Made by a program: the position numbers and the translations under genes
The notes under the pieces: model-generated
Databases searched by the model: none
What the model saw: the letters and a program-made list of their open reading frames with translations, nothing else
What the model was told of the DNA's origin: nothing
Source of the DNA: Candidatus Aenigmatarchaeota archaeon
GTDB taxonomy: Archaea; Aenigmatarchaeota; Aenigmatarchaeia; GW2011-AR5
Direction of reading: 5' to 3'
Length of the DNA stretch: 48,031 nucleotides
Assembly: GCA_018304585.1 (NCBI GenBank)
Contig: JAGVVY010000002.1
Coordinates: forward strand, 1 to 48,031
Shown: piece by piece, positions 42,101-48,031 of the stretch
Layout: each line of letters opens with the position of its first letter
Position numbering within the stretch: the first letter of the stretch is position 1

Positions 42101-42505
42101 ATATACAGTTACTTTGATTTTATTGTTAATAGTGCACAAAAATTAATTAAGCCAAATAAGCTTAATTTTCCAAGAAACTTTAAAGAAGTTTTAAGATCTG
42201 GAGTAATAAAAGATGAAGAGATAATAGAATTTATCAAGAAATGCTATACTGATGGGACGGTGAATTCACCACCTGATTTTATAGAAAAAGTTAAAAGTAC
42301 AGCATCCGAATGTGTAAATTCTATAATAAGACTTGACATTAGCACAATACCACCACACCATATTATTGGAACATTCCTTTCTCCTCAGCCTCTGCAAAAT
42401 TTGAGAGACGTTGAAGAAGGTGTTTTTGTAGCACTTACAGAAAAGTCTATCAGTATTCTTAGAAAAGGCATAATAAAGGAAACTGACTTTACGGAGGAAG
42501 ACTAA
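39128..42505 (+). CDS. drmA: DISARM helicase DrmA
   Basis: 1,125 aa from ATG 39128; ATG 39119 and TTG 39116 are alternative starts. SF2 helicase: Walker A YFPTGGGKTEAFLGLA (about residue 455), Ib VITKFPLRMLSLDQMRR, Walker B SLLIQDEMHLVRETLGSF (DEMH box), motif III CATATLS, and the C-terminal domain IIATSIISHGVDIDALNL plus YIQALSRVGRQRTGLVF. A zinc-like CPFCESN...CINKNCVG insertion lies between. DrmA with DrmB forms the core DNA-sensing and translocating complex of DISARM. Ends immediately before the DrmB ATG. Confidence 0.92.
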   Translation: MNYNRQKLREKMIDLIMQSVISDASGEGKHVVDIRPSQIFFVGNLSTKPRLGELQKVATKLSPNSIGIEILLPLDVPEGSTLTISPSGAFYYRVFPDYKSQKSYSDRLSSKKRKSVDFIERFKKRTFSKSFSIDVQDTIRKCETDTEVNFPFNDFCSDIWNEIKQEKDLFSPISIGNKPPSINIPIDVMKTEADFESFINGRKQELDCNWGFEINIKCFKTVSGYRMVILFVNNKDYIEDQKIKKSIENYIFESKINIKSVVPLKAFILDQLEKNYKHDRTVEAAGINCSFTKLSTHEIETNHVPIFRQPRRVARNMGGIKFKDLNERPIQVLNSLKASMKSSYNIFSQKFAMRAKTHEEKEEFEKDMNLIKNEIERFENGIEHINKYKDSFRAFQLMNQTFEMSVKEKYDSWYPFQIVFITSLVPDVIAERHPEAKNFRNHADLLYFPTGGGKTEAFLGLAIFQAFYDRISGKKFGVSVITKFPLRMLSLDQMRRIAEIFAKAETIRKSEPDIGKEEYHPFSVGYFVGAKVTPNKLIEWDYTQGPRGGYKNILEDLESDKEKLSKFQLISKCPFCESNVDMVADKARIRLAHVCINKNCVGELPIYITDTEIFRYVPTFIVGTLDKMASIGQQINFRNILGAISHECELHGFSSSIVCTEDKSGCKSELKPVPKYDYSPSLLIQDEMHLVRETLGSFDSHYETAIAHLISVFSDKNKRIKIVCATATLSDKTYNDHVNHLYLRDAIKFPAALEIFTDESNDTARMIVGLMPHSKTLINSMEEIIISMSNTVQTWVNDTSTLKSLLSEDYPDETIQKELRDFWTILTYHIKKNDAYQLSRSVSTRINETLQNELQLKTLRRKTLTGDVNFKEIKQVMNKVKEEKNYENALDLIIATSIISHGVDIDALNLMTFMGMPGNNAEYIQALSRVGRQRTGLVFAVFNPTREKDRSYFKHFEKFHQLSDLLIEPTPIQRWSKKVVEKTCPGIFCGAIYSYFDFIVNSAQKLIKPNKLNFPRNFKEVLRSGVIKDEEIIEFIKKCYTDGTVNSPPDFIEKVKSTASECVNSIIRLDISTIPPHHIIGTFLSPQPLQNLRDVEEGVFVALTEKSISILRKGIIKETDFTEED

Positions 42506-44338
42506 ATGAAATTCGAGGATCGAGTACCACGCGGTAAAAGCCAAGTGCTTTTTAATTTTCTGCCAGGGGCTTTGATTGACTTCCCAACGACTAATATTGT
42601 TGCAAAAGTTGCTGCGTGGCAATCAGATAAAATAGAATCAAAATCCAACAAACGTATACTAGACAAGATTTATTCGCTTATGACGGAAAAATACATGGCC
42701 GTGGACGATAGATTCCCAAAAAAGCCCGACGTAAGTCAATTTAGATTTGGCGAGCCGATATTAGTCGAGTCTGAAATATTTCCACTGGTTTTCAAATCGC
42801 AAACTACGAAAAAGGTTTATTTTTTCTATAATTTAGATGATCTTGATAGATTTTTGGCTAGCTGGAACAAATCTGAACAACTTGTACAAATTGACCTAAT
42901 TTTTATCGACACCCATGGAGATGTGGACAGATTACATCCAACACAAGATGCTAGAAAAAAGAACATAAAGCTAGAGAAGATCGGTAAAAGCCAAGCAGGG
43001 CTTCATTGGATTGATATGGACACCGATGAGGACCTTGGCCAAATATGGCACTTTATGAACGGAAAAAGAATAAGTGTCGCAACACCAGTAAGAGCTAAGA
43101 TAACTTATTTGCCTCAAATAATTACCCTTGTTAATATTCGAGATTATCTTGATTTTGAACAAAGAGAAAAAGAAATATTGATGATCGCAATTATATCGAA
43201 ATACTTAGATCATTTGAATGAATTTTCTGACATGACATTTGACAAAATAGTAAGAGAGGTAAGATATACCAGGGAAATGGGAAGTAATGATATAGAAAAG
43301 CTACTGGCTAAGCTTGGAGTTGATAAAAATAATTTACCTGATGATAAGAAAAAAGAAATTGTAAAGTTTTCTCAGTCTTCAGGAAATATAGGCAGCAGAA
43401 TAAAAGCTGTGTTGGACCAAGACAAAGAATTTATCCGCGGTTTGGACGTTGCAAATATTTACGACAGAGTTTATGAGTACCTTACAACTATAGAATCTCG
43501 TGGAAGAGAAAATTTAGATGAAGCAATAGATTCAGCATTGCAAGACAAAAGCAAATTCATACAGTTTAAAAAACGCATGGATTTAATAGGCGTTAAAAAA
43601 ATTACATATGTTGAAGACATACCAATTCAAAATGTTGCATATGGTTACGTAAGAGGTAGCTTCAATACAAAAGAGACAATACTACGTGCATTTCCTTTTG
43701 ACAGATTCGATAACAAGCGCATTCCTATTTATCTTACTAATACAACAACCGAGGGACTTGTATTAGAACTTGACAGAACGAAAATACTGAAGTGGCTTAA
43801 TAATAATGGCATCGTAGAAACTAAAAACATGAGTGATGAAGAGGAGAAGTTGTGGTTCCTCAATAATATCGACAGTTCAAAAATATCAACCTTCTCAGGA
43901 ACTAAAGAAGCTGGCGTTACAAGAGAAGTATTTCATTTAATACACAGTATTTCTCATGCATTGATCAAAAAAATCCCTGAACAGGCTGGAATAGGTCTAG
44001 ACTCTATTGGCGAAATCATATTCCCCAACATACCTGCAATACTTATTTTTTCGAGAGAGAGCGGAGACTTTCGTATTGGTGCATTGCATGACTTATTCCG
44101 TAATCGATTATATCCATGGGTCGATGTTACAATAAAAGACATAGGTAAATGTGTTTATGACCCTGTCTGCTATCACGACATTGGTTCATGTCATAGCTGC
44201 TTATACTTAAATGAGATTTCTTGTAGTAATTTCAATCAAGACTTATCAAGGCACTACCTAATTGGAAAAGCTTTCAATGGTAACTTATCAGCTTTTTGGA
44301 AAGATGCCATAAATCAAATAGATAGGGGTGTTTTATGA
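42506..44338 (+). CDS. drmB: DISARM protein DrmB (DUF1998)
   Basis: 610 aa. The C-terminal DUF1998 pattern is clear: FHLIHSISHALIKKIPEQAG, GEIIFPNIPAILIFSRESG, and the Cys cluster KCVYDPVCYHDIGSCHSCLY, followed by CSNF. The N-terminal half carries no named domain. Starts one base after the DrmA stop with a GGAGG ribosome binding site; its end overlaps DrmC by 4 bases. DrmB partners DrmA. Confidence 0.92.
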   Translation: MKFEDRVPRGKSQVLFNFLPGALIDFPTTNIVAKVAAWQSDKIESKSNKRILDKIYSLMTEKYMAVDDRFPKKPDVSQFRFGEPILVESEIFPLVFKSQTTKKVYFFYNLDDLDRFLASWNKSEQLVQIDLIFIDTHGDVDRLHPTQDARKKNIKLEKIGKSQAGLHWIDMDTDEDLGQIWHFMNGKRISVATPVRAKITYLPQIITLVNIRDYLDFEQREKEILMIAIISKYLDHLNEFSDMTFDKIVREVRYTREMGSNDIEKLLAKLGVDKNNLPDDKKKEIVKFSQSSGNIGSRIKAVLDQDKEFIRGLDVANIYDRVYEYLTTIESRGRENLDEAIDSALQDKSKFIQFKKRMDLIGVKKITYVEDIPIQNVAYGYVRGSFNTKETILRAFPFDRFDNKRIPIYLTNTTTEGLVLELDRTKILKWLNNNGIVETKNMSDEEEKLWFLNNIDSSKISTFSGTKEAGVTREVFHLIHSISHALIKKIPEQAGIGLDSIGEIIFPNIPAILIFSRESGDFRIGALHDLFRNRLYPWVDVTIKDIGKCVYDPVCYHDIGSCHSCLYLNEISCSNFNQDLSRHYLIGKAFNGNLSAFWKDAINQIDRGVL

Positions 44339-45090
44339 TGAAGCAATCAAGGATAGATGTGATAGTTAATGCTCTAAAAGTTCTTGATAAAAAGGGCGAA
44401 GTTTCTGGAAGGGATATACTGCGAACACTGGAAAAATTGTGTGATGTGAATGAGCTTCATCTTTATGCAATGTTGAATGAACAGATAATAAAATCTATAA
44501 AAGTTTCCAGAGACATAAAGGACTATAAATTCAAAATCCTAAAGGATGGACTTTCTAACAAGCAAAAAATTTCAAATATTTTTGAAGATCTAATAGCTGA
44601 TGATTTCGTGCTTATTGCTAGTTACCCACCCGGAAAGATCGAAGAAAAATATAAGGTTGAACAATTATATCCTAGATTATGCAGACTAATTTTATCAGCA
44701 AAAAGAAGTCTCGTACTTATCAACCCTTATTTTGATAAAAAGGGTCTTGATAAATTATTACCCTACATAGATGGTGCTGCTAAAAATGGCGTAAAAATAA
44801 GATTAATTTGTAGAAAAGGGAAGGAACCTGACGCCTTAATAGGAGCAATAAAAAGCAGAATTGGAGATAATTTAGAGTTGAAAGAGTTTGGAGGGTTGGG
44901 ATATTTTCTTCATGCAAAGTGCATAATTGCAGATGATAAGTTGGCTTACATAGGCAGCGCCAATATAACTGGAACTTCTTTGGGCTCAAATCTTGAACTT
45001 GGAGTTCTTTTCACTGGCAGCAAAGTAAAACAGTTATCACAATTCCTAGACAGGGTACTAAGCTTCGAGGGCGACGATGAAGATGGTTGA
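44335..45090 (+). CDS. drmC: DISARM phospholipase D-like protein DrmC
   Basis: 251 aa. One PLD-type HxK(x4)D motif, LHAKCIIADDKLAYIGSANI, near residues 196-215 with the following GS/N residues, as in single-motif PLD nucleases that dimerise. The N-terminal 90 residues are helical (ILRTLEKLCDVNELHLYAML). ATG 44335 overlaps the DrmB stop, preceded by GGGGTG. DrmC is the PLD member of the DISARM core and is dispensable in some studied systems. Between its stop and the element's right end (45091-45201) I see no gene. Confidence 0.92.
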   Translation: MMKQSRIDVIVNALKVLDKKGEVSGRDILRTLEKLCDVNELHLYAMLNEQIIKSIKVSRDIKDYKFKILKDGLSNKQKISNIFEDLIADDFVLIASYPPGKIEEKYKVEQLYPRLCRLILSAKRSLVLINPYFDKKGLDKLLPYIDGAAKNGVKIRLICRKGKEPDALIGAIKSRIGDNLELKEFGGLGYFLHAKCIIADDKLAYIGSANITGTSLGSNLELGVLFTGSKVKQLSQFLDRVLSFEGDDEDG

Positions 45091-45184
45091 TAAGGTTAGT
45101 AAGATCAAAGAAAGCTACATAATGTCAAGAAGGACCCTCGTTATTGTGTAGAGAAGCTAAGGATACGATACAAAGCAGGTCTAT

Positions 45185-45210
45185 AGTTTAGGTGCAAAGC
45201 CCGGTATTCA
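45185..45210. repeat. right terminal inverted repeat and target duplication of the DISARM element
   Basis: AGTTTAGGTGCAAAGCC (45185-45201) is the inverted counterpart of the left end, and the following CGGTATTCA (45202-45210) matches the left-flank 9-mer at 8 of 9 positions. TTTAGGTGCAAAGCC is identical to the right end of the 98-bp MITEs over 15 bases. Confidence 0.85.
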
Positions 45211-45343
45211 ATAAGCTTTATAAGAATTTCGATAGTAATCAGTCATAGGCTCTTACTTCTGCCGGCGAAAGCCGGTTAGGTTAGAACACAAAATAAAACA
45301 TAGAGTTAGAATATAAAACAAAAGCATAGAATAGGTGAAATAA

Positions 45344-47167
45344 ATGAAAGAAAAGAATGCGCACAGCGCGCAGAACGTACAGAAGATTGTACCCGATACC
45401 AGCGTGATAATATCCGGCATACTGTCGGATCTGGTGAAGAAAGGCGAATTGAAAGGGATAGAGATTATAATTCCAGAATTCGTTGTAGAGGAGCTCCGCT
45501 CCCAGGCATCCCGCGGCCGCGAGATCGGCTTCAAGGGTCTGAGGGAACTGAAGGAAATCCGCGCCCTTGAGGAAGAAAAGAAGCTTACTGTCATAAGAAC
45601 AGGCAGACGCCAGACAATGGAAGAAATCCAGCTTGCCAAGTACGGCAGGATAGACGGACTCATAGTTGACGTCGCCAAACAGGAAAAAGCGGTTCTTTAC
45701 ACTTCTGATCGTGTCCAGCATCTGGTCGCTGAAGCCGAAGGTGTAGTTTCGGTATTCTTTGAGCCTTACCAGAAAAAGGAGACGGTTCTTGCAAAGATGC
45801 TCACAGACGATACAATGAGCTTGCATCTCAAGGAAAAATGCGCGCCTATGGCCAAGCGGGGAAGACCTGGCGAAATGAAGCTTGTGAAAATATCAGACGA
45901 TCTTCTTACAGAAGAGCAAATGGAATCTATAATAAAAGAGGTCATGGATGCATGCCGGTACGAGGAGGATTCGTTCCTTGAAGTGGACGGTCATACAGCC
46001 AGCGTAGTTCAGATGGGCAATATGCGTATTGCAATAGCAAGGCCGCCGTATTCTGACGGCATAGAAATCTCGGTTGTAAGGCCAACAGCGAAGCTTACGC
46101 TTGACGATTACAAGCTTTCTGAGAAACTGAAGAAGCGTCTCGAAGGCAAAGCCGAAGGTATACTGCTCTCCGGCCCCCCAGGATCGGGAAAAAGCACTTT
46201 CGCCGCGTCATTGGCGGAGTTCTACGAAAGCAAAGGCAAGATAGTAAAGACCATGGAATCGCCGCGTGATCTTCAGGTGAGACCGGAAATAACGCAGTAC
46301 ACAAAATTGAAAGGAAGCTTTGAGAATACGGCAGACATGCTTCTGCTTGTTCGTCCGGATTATGTAATCTTTGATGAAGTCCGCAAGACCAACGACTTCC
46401 ATGTTTTTTCGGACATGCGCCTTGCAGGCATAGGCATGATAGGCGTTGTGCATGCAACAGATCCGGTAAGCTCGGTTCAGCGTTTCATTGGCAGAGTTGA
46501 AATGGGCATGATACCGCATATCGTAGATACGGTCGTGTATATCAAGGACGGCAAGGTAGGCAAGATATATACCCTCTCACTCATAGTCAGGACGCCTACC
46601 GGCATGACGGAAGCCGATTTGGCAAGGCCGATAGTGGAAGTACGCGACTTTGAAAGCAATGCCCTTGAATATGAAATATACAGTTACGGTGAAGAGAACG
46701 TCATAATACCTGTCAAGGAAGAGGCAACTTCTGCAGTGCAAGAATTGGCTAAGAAACAAATTCTTGCAGAATTGCGCAAATACGACAGGAACGCAGAAGT
46801 CGAATTCCTTTCTGACAACAGCATAACGGCATACGTAGAGAACGATGTGATGGCAAGAATAATCGGCAAAGAAGGCCGCAACATCAAGGAACTTGAAGAA
46901 AAACTTGGCTTGAGGATAGACGTTTCTCCAAGAGTCGCCACTATGGGCAAGGAAGCCAAGTTTGTCTACGATGAATCGGGCGGATACATACTCTTTAACT
47001 TTAACGAGCGGCTTCAGGGCCATGTAGCGAATTTTCACGTTGACGGCGAGTATCTGTTCTCGGCGACCATAGGGAAAGGAGGAAGCGTCCGGGTTTCAAA
47101 AACAAGCGACACGGGCAAGGAACTAATGAAGGCATTGGTCAAGGGAAGCCTCACTACATTCGTGTAG
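45344..47167 (+). CDS. PIN domain and ATPase protein (PINA-like, with KH domain)
   Basis: 607 aa. PIN nuclease-like domain first (VPDTSVIISGIL, IIPEFVVEELRSQ, YGRIDGLIVDVA with acidic residues), then a VirB11/PilT-like ATPase (Walker A LLSGPPGSGKSTFAASLA at about 270, IFDEVRK Walker B, GVVHATDPVSSVQRFIGR), and a KH domain (MARIIGKEGRNIKELEEKLG). This is the layout of archaeal PINA, a hexameric ATPase reported to drive Holliday junction branch migration. It starts 134 bases right of the DISARM element with a GGTGA ribosome binding site five bases upstream. Confidence 0.92.
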   Translation: MKEKNAHSAQNVQKIVPDTSVIISGILSDLVKKGELKGIEIIIPEFVVEELRSQASRGREIGFKGLRELKEIRALEEEKKLTVIRTGRRQTMEEIQLAKYGRIDGLIVDVAKQEKAVLYTSDRVQHLVAEAEGVVSVFFEPYQKKETVLAKMLTDDTMSLHLKEKCAPMAKRGRPGEMKLVKISDDLLTEEQMESIIKEVMDACRYEEDSFLEVDGHTASVVQMGNMRIAIARPPYSDGIEISVVRPTAKLTLDDYKLSEKLKKRLEGKAEGILLSGPPGSGKSTFAASLAEFYESKGKIVKTMESPRDLQVRPEITQYTKLKGSFENTADMLLLVRPDYVIFDEVRKTNDFHVFSDMRLAGIGMIGVVHATDPVSSVQRFIGRVEMGMIPHIVDTVVYIKDGKVGKIYTLSLIVRTPTGMTEADLARPIVEVRDFESNALEYEIYSYGEENVIIPVKEEATSAVQELAKKQILAELRKYDRNAEVEFLSDNSITAYVENDVMARIIGKEGRNIKELEEKLGLRIDVSPRVATMGKEAKFVYDESGGYILFNFNERLQGHVANFHVDGEYLFSATIGKGGSVRVSKTSDTGKELMKALVKGSLTTFV

Positions 47168-47246
47168 CTCTTTAAAAACTTTACCTTCAAATATGAAATA
47201 CAGAAAATAAATGAAACTCACTACATTCGTGTAGCTCTTTAAAAAC
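47150..47246. repeat. 30-bp direct repeat of the PINA gene end
   Basis: The last coding bases and stop of the PINA gene plus 12 bases beyond (47150-47179) recur exactly at 47217-47246, 67 bases downstream. The spacing sequence is AT-rich and non-coding. A local duplication at the border of the hairpin-rich region is the simplest explanation. Confidence 0.85.
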
Positions 47247-47270
47247 CCACCGCTTTCAAGCGGTGGGTTT
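47243..47270. terminator. strong hairpin after the PINA gene
   Basis: AAACCCACCGCT pairs with AGCGGTGGGTTT around a four-base TTCA loop. The stem is 12 bp and ends in a short T run. It may be a transcript end for PINA or a subterminal hairpin of an IS200/IS605-like element. It follows directly on the second 30-bp repeat. Confidence 0.5.
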
Positions 47271-47273
47271 GCA

Positions 47274-47324
47274 CATCGAATTCCCGTTGTTTCATCCGCC
47301 GTATTAATACGGCGGAATTCGATG
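47274..47324. repeat. nested palindrome upstream of tRNA-Arg
   Basis: Outer arms CATCGAATT and AATTCGATG enclose a perfect 22-bp palindrome (47295-47316, TCCGCCGTAT/ATACGGCGGA). The tRNA-Arg promoter (TTTAAAGG, 47325-47332) begins at its right edge. Together with the elements before tRNA-Ile and tRNA-Val, each of the three tRNAs in the window has a hairpin element within about 60 bases upstream. Confidence 0.6.
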
Positions 47325-47356
47325 TTTAAAGGTTTCTTTGAGATTTATTTCAGCAA

Positions 47357-47472
47357 GCTCGCGTAGCTCAGCTTGGACAGAGCACTTCCCTCCTAGAGGT
47401 GACCTGAGCCGCAAGGCGATGAAGATTCCTGGAGTGAGGAAGGGGTCGCGCGTTCAAATCGCGTCGCGGGCG
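47357..47472 (+). tRNA. tRNA-Arg (anticodon CCT) with a 41-nt intron
   Basis: Acceptor 47357-47363 (GCTCGCG) pairs with 47465-47471 (CGCGGGC, one G-T pair); discriminator G47472. D arm 47366-47383; T arm 47448-47464 with TTCAAAT. Anticodon stem CTTCC (47385-47389) with GGAAG (47438-47442). The loop begins CTCCTA (47390-47395), so the anticodon is CCT. Intron 47396-47436 lies at the canonical 37/38 site. A TATA-like TTTAAAGG is about 25 bases upstream. Confidence 0.9.
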
Positions 47473-47543
47473 TTTCAGTATTTGCCGAAAAAAGACCGTG
47501 TGTTGTGTCGGAGATTGATTATCCCCGCAAATCCGCTATTCAC

Positions 47544-47636
47544 GCTTTGTTTAATAAATGGTTTTCTCACACAAGATGTTGCGTTTTGATAAATCTATGG
47601 CACAGCCTGTTGTGGCCATAAGGGATTATTTAAAGC
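47544..47636. mobile_element. inverted-repeat element, second family (copy B)
   Basis: Nearly identical to 19087-19183 throughout, but the right end lacks four bases of the inverted repeat. Flanking ATTCAC and GTGAAT extend the inverted repeat outward so that ATTCACGCTTT pairs with AAAGCGTGAAT. No target duplication is seen. It is followed by two hairpins (47644-47664 and 47671-47687) of unknown role. Confidence 0.75.
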
Positions 47637-47724
47637 GTGAATTCCACCGGTCTCGGACCGGTGGTGGGGTACGGGGTGGAACCCCGTCGTTCTAATTCAT
47701 TGAAGAACAAAAAGGATGGGGAGC

Positions 47725-47775
47725 GAAACCGCCCTGCCATCGTTAATGCCAATTAGATGTAGGCAGGGCGGTTTC
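47725..47775. repeat. 14-bp perfect stem before a transposase-like frame
   Basis: GAAACCGCCCTGCC (47725-47738) pairs exactly with GGCAGGGCGGTTTC (47762-47775) around a 23-base loop. Left-end hairpins of this kind, just inside the end and before tnpA, are the recognition sites of IS200/IS605 elements, which would fit the frame that follows. Confidence 0.55.
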
Positions 47776-48031
47776 TTAAAGGCTTCCCAAGGCAAAGAGT
47801 TTGTTAGAGGTAGCTCTAGTTTTGCAAGGTTGAAAGTGCACGTGACTTTCAAGGTTAAGTACTGCCATCGTATCTTTGGATGGGACACGCTTCGCGAGGA
47901 GTGCAGTAGACTTTTCTATGAAGTTGCAGAAAAGCAAGGAGTCGTTATAGAATGTGAAATTAGCCGCGTTCCATTCATAATTGAGTTCCGAGAGGTTGCC
48001 TTCCATGACGGATATGTTTATTCCGACAGAG
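47746..48031 (+). CDS. possible IS200/IS605-like TnpA, cut by the window end
   Basis: An open frame from ATG 47746 (the true start may be later, after the hairpin) runs off the end. Residues SSSFARLKVHVTFKVKYCH and DTLREECSRLFYEVAEKQGV resemble the N-terminal strand and first helix of Y1 HUH transposases (HHxVFxxKYRxK...LRExxxxIxxEvaexxg). The HUH motif itself should come next, but the following residues (CEISRVPFIIEFREV) do not show it, so the gene is either diverged, damaged or something else. Bases 47473-47745 hold no other gene. Confidence 0.45.
   Translation, partial: MPIRCRQGGFLKASQGKEFVRGSSSFARLKVHVTFKVKYCHRIFGWDTLREECSRLFYEVAEKQGVVIECEISRVPFIIEFREVAFHDGYVYSDR

Larger units (their letters stand above)
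34314..45201. mobile_element. 10.9-kb transposon-like element carrying a DISARM operon
   Basis: The segment begins AGCTTTGCAC and ends GTGCAAAGCC, and is flanked by direct 9-mers CGGCATTCA (34305-34313) and CGGTATTCA (45202-45210), 8 of 9 identical. The same ends with a perfect 9-bp duplication bound the MITE at 914-1011, so termini and footprint are supported independently. Contents: a decayed SWIM-DDE transposase 13 bases inside the left end, then a zinc-ribbon gene and five DISARM genes all reading away from it. The DNA is visibly AT-richer than the flanking backbone. The transposase is broken, so current movement would need a helper. Confidence 0.8.

Noticed and set aside
45240-45290. Small GCCGGCGAAAGCCGG hairpin as a terminator
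   Set aside because: No T run follows and the next gene's leader starts right after; role undecidable.

Overview
The window is archaeal chromosomal DNA. The evidence is protein S17e, Nop5 and fibrillarin, an MBF1-type regulator, archaeal/eukaryal-type IleRS, a PINA ATPase, a cyclic 2,3-diphosphoglycerate synthetase-like GTPase, intron-bearing tRNAs, TATA-box promoters and GGTG-type ribosome binding sites. Small compact genes and multi-intron tRNAs would fit a DPANN-type lineage, but that placement is a guess.

Region 1 (about 1-18.9 kb) is conserved housekeeping DNA. It holds tRNA-Ile (two apparent introns), a 24-residue lysine-rich ORF, UMP kinase and tRNA-Val with an intron in the D arm. 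A dispersed mevalonate gene set follows (diphosphomevalonate decarboxylase, Nudix, mevalonate kinase, then phosphomevalonate kinase and type I IPP isomerase), interrupted by PEP synthase on the other strand. Next are S17e, the C/D sRNP pair Nop5 and fibrillarin with a HAD phosphatase between them, a cDPGS-like GTPase, a DHH phosphoesterase, a hairpin-rich candidate ncRNA, ileS and MBF1. Together these genes turn mevalonate into the IPP and DMAPP used for lipids, and serve rRNA modification and translation.

Region 2 (about 18.9-34.3 kb) is accessory and partly decayed. It begins with two adjacent small inverted-repeat elements, then a 1,249-residue secreted LamG/Fn3/polysaccharide-deacetylase protein, a frameshifted deoxyribosyltransferase-like gene, two small regulators and a broken SWIM-DDE transposase. 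A two-gene module follows: a Vsr endonuclease fused to a cytosine-5 methyltransferase, overlapping a UvrD helicase with a C-terminal RecB/Cas4-like nuclease. Damaged AbrB-like and aspartate racemase genes come next, then intact hisS.

Region 3 (34,314-45,201) is the main result. A class 2-like DISARM phage-defence operon (Zn-ribbon protein, C5 methyltransferase, DrmE, DrmA, DrmB, DrmC) and a decayed SWIM-DDE transposase lie between terminal inverted repeats matching at 14 of 17 bases, flanked by 9-bp direct repeats with one mismatch. The same termini, again with a 9-bp duplication, bound a 98-bp MITE at 914-1011. This suggests the DISARM operon travelled as cargo on a transposon whose non-autonomous relatives are scattered in the same genome.

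Region 4 (45.2-48.0 kb) returns to backbone with PINA and tRNA-Arg (41-nt intron), then hairpins, a second copy of the other small element, and the start of what may be an IS200/IS605-like TnpA running off the end. Single-base frameshifts recur in accessory genes and in one hydrolase; decay and assembly error cannot be told apart from one sequence.
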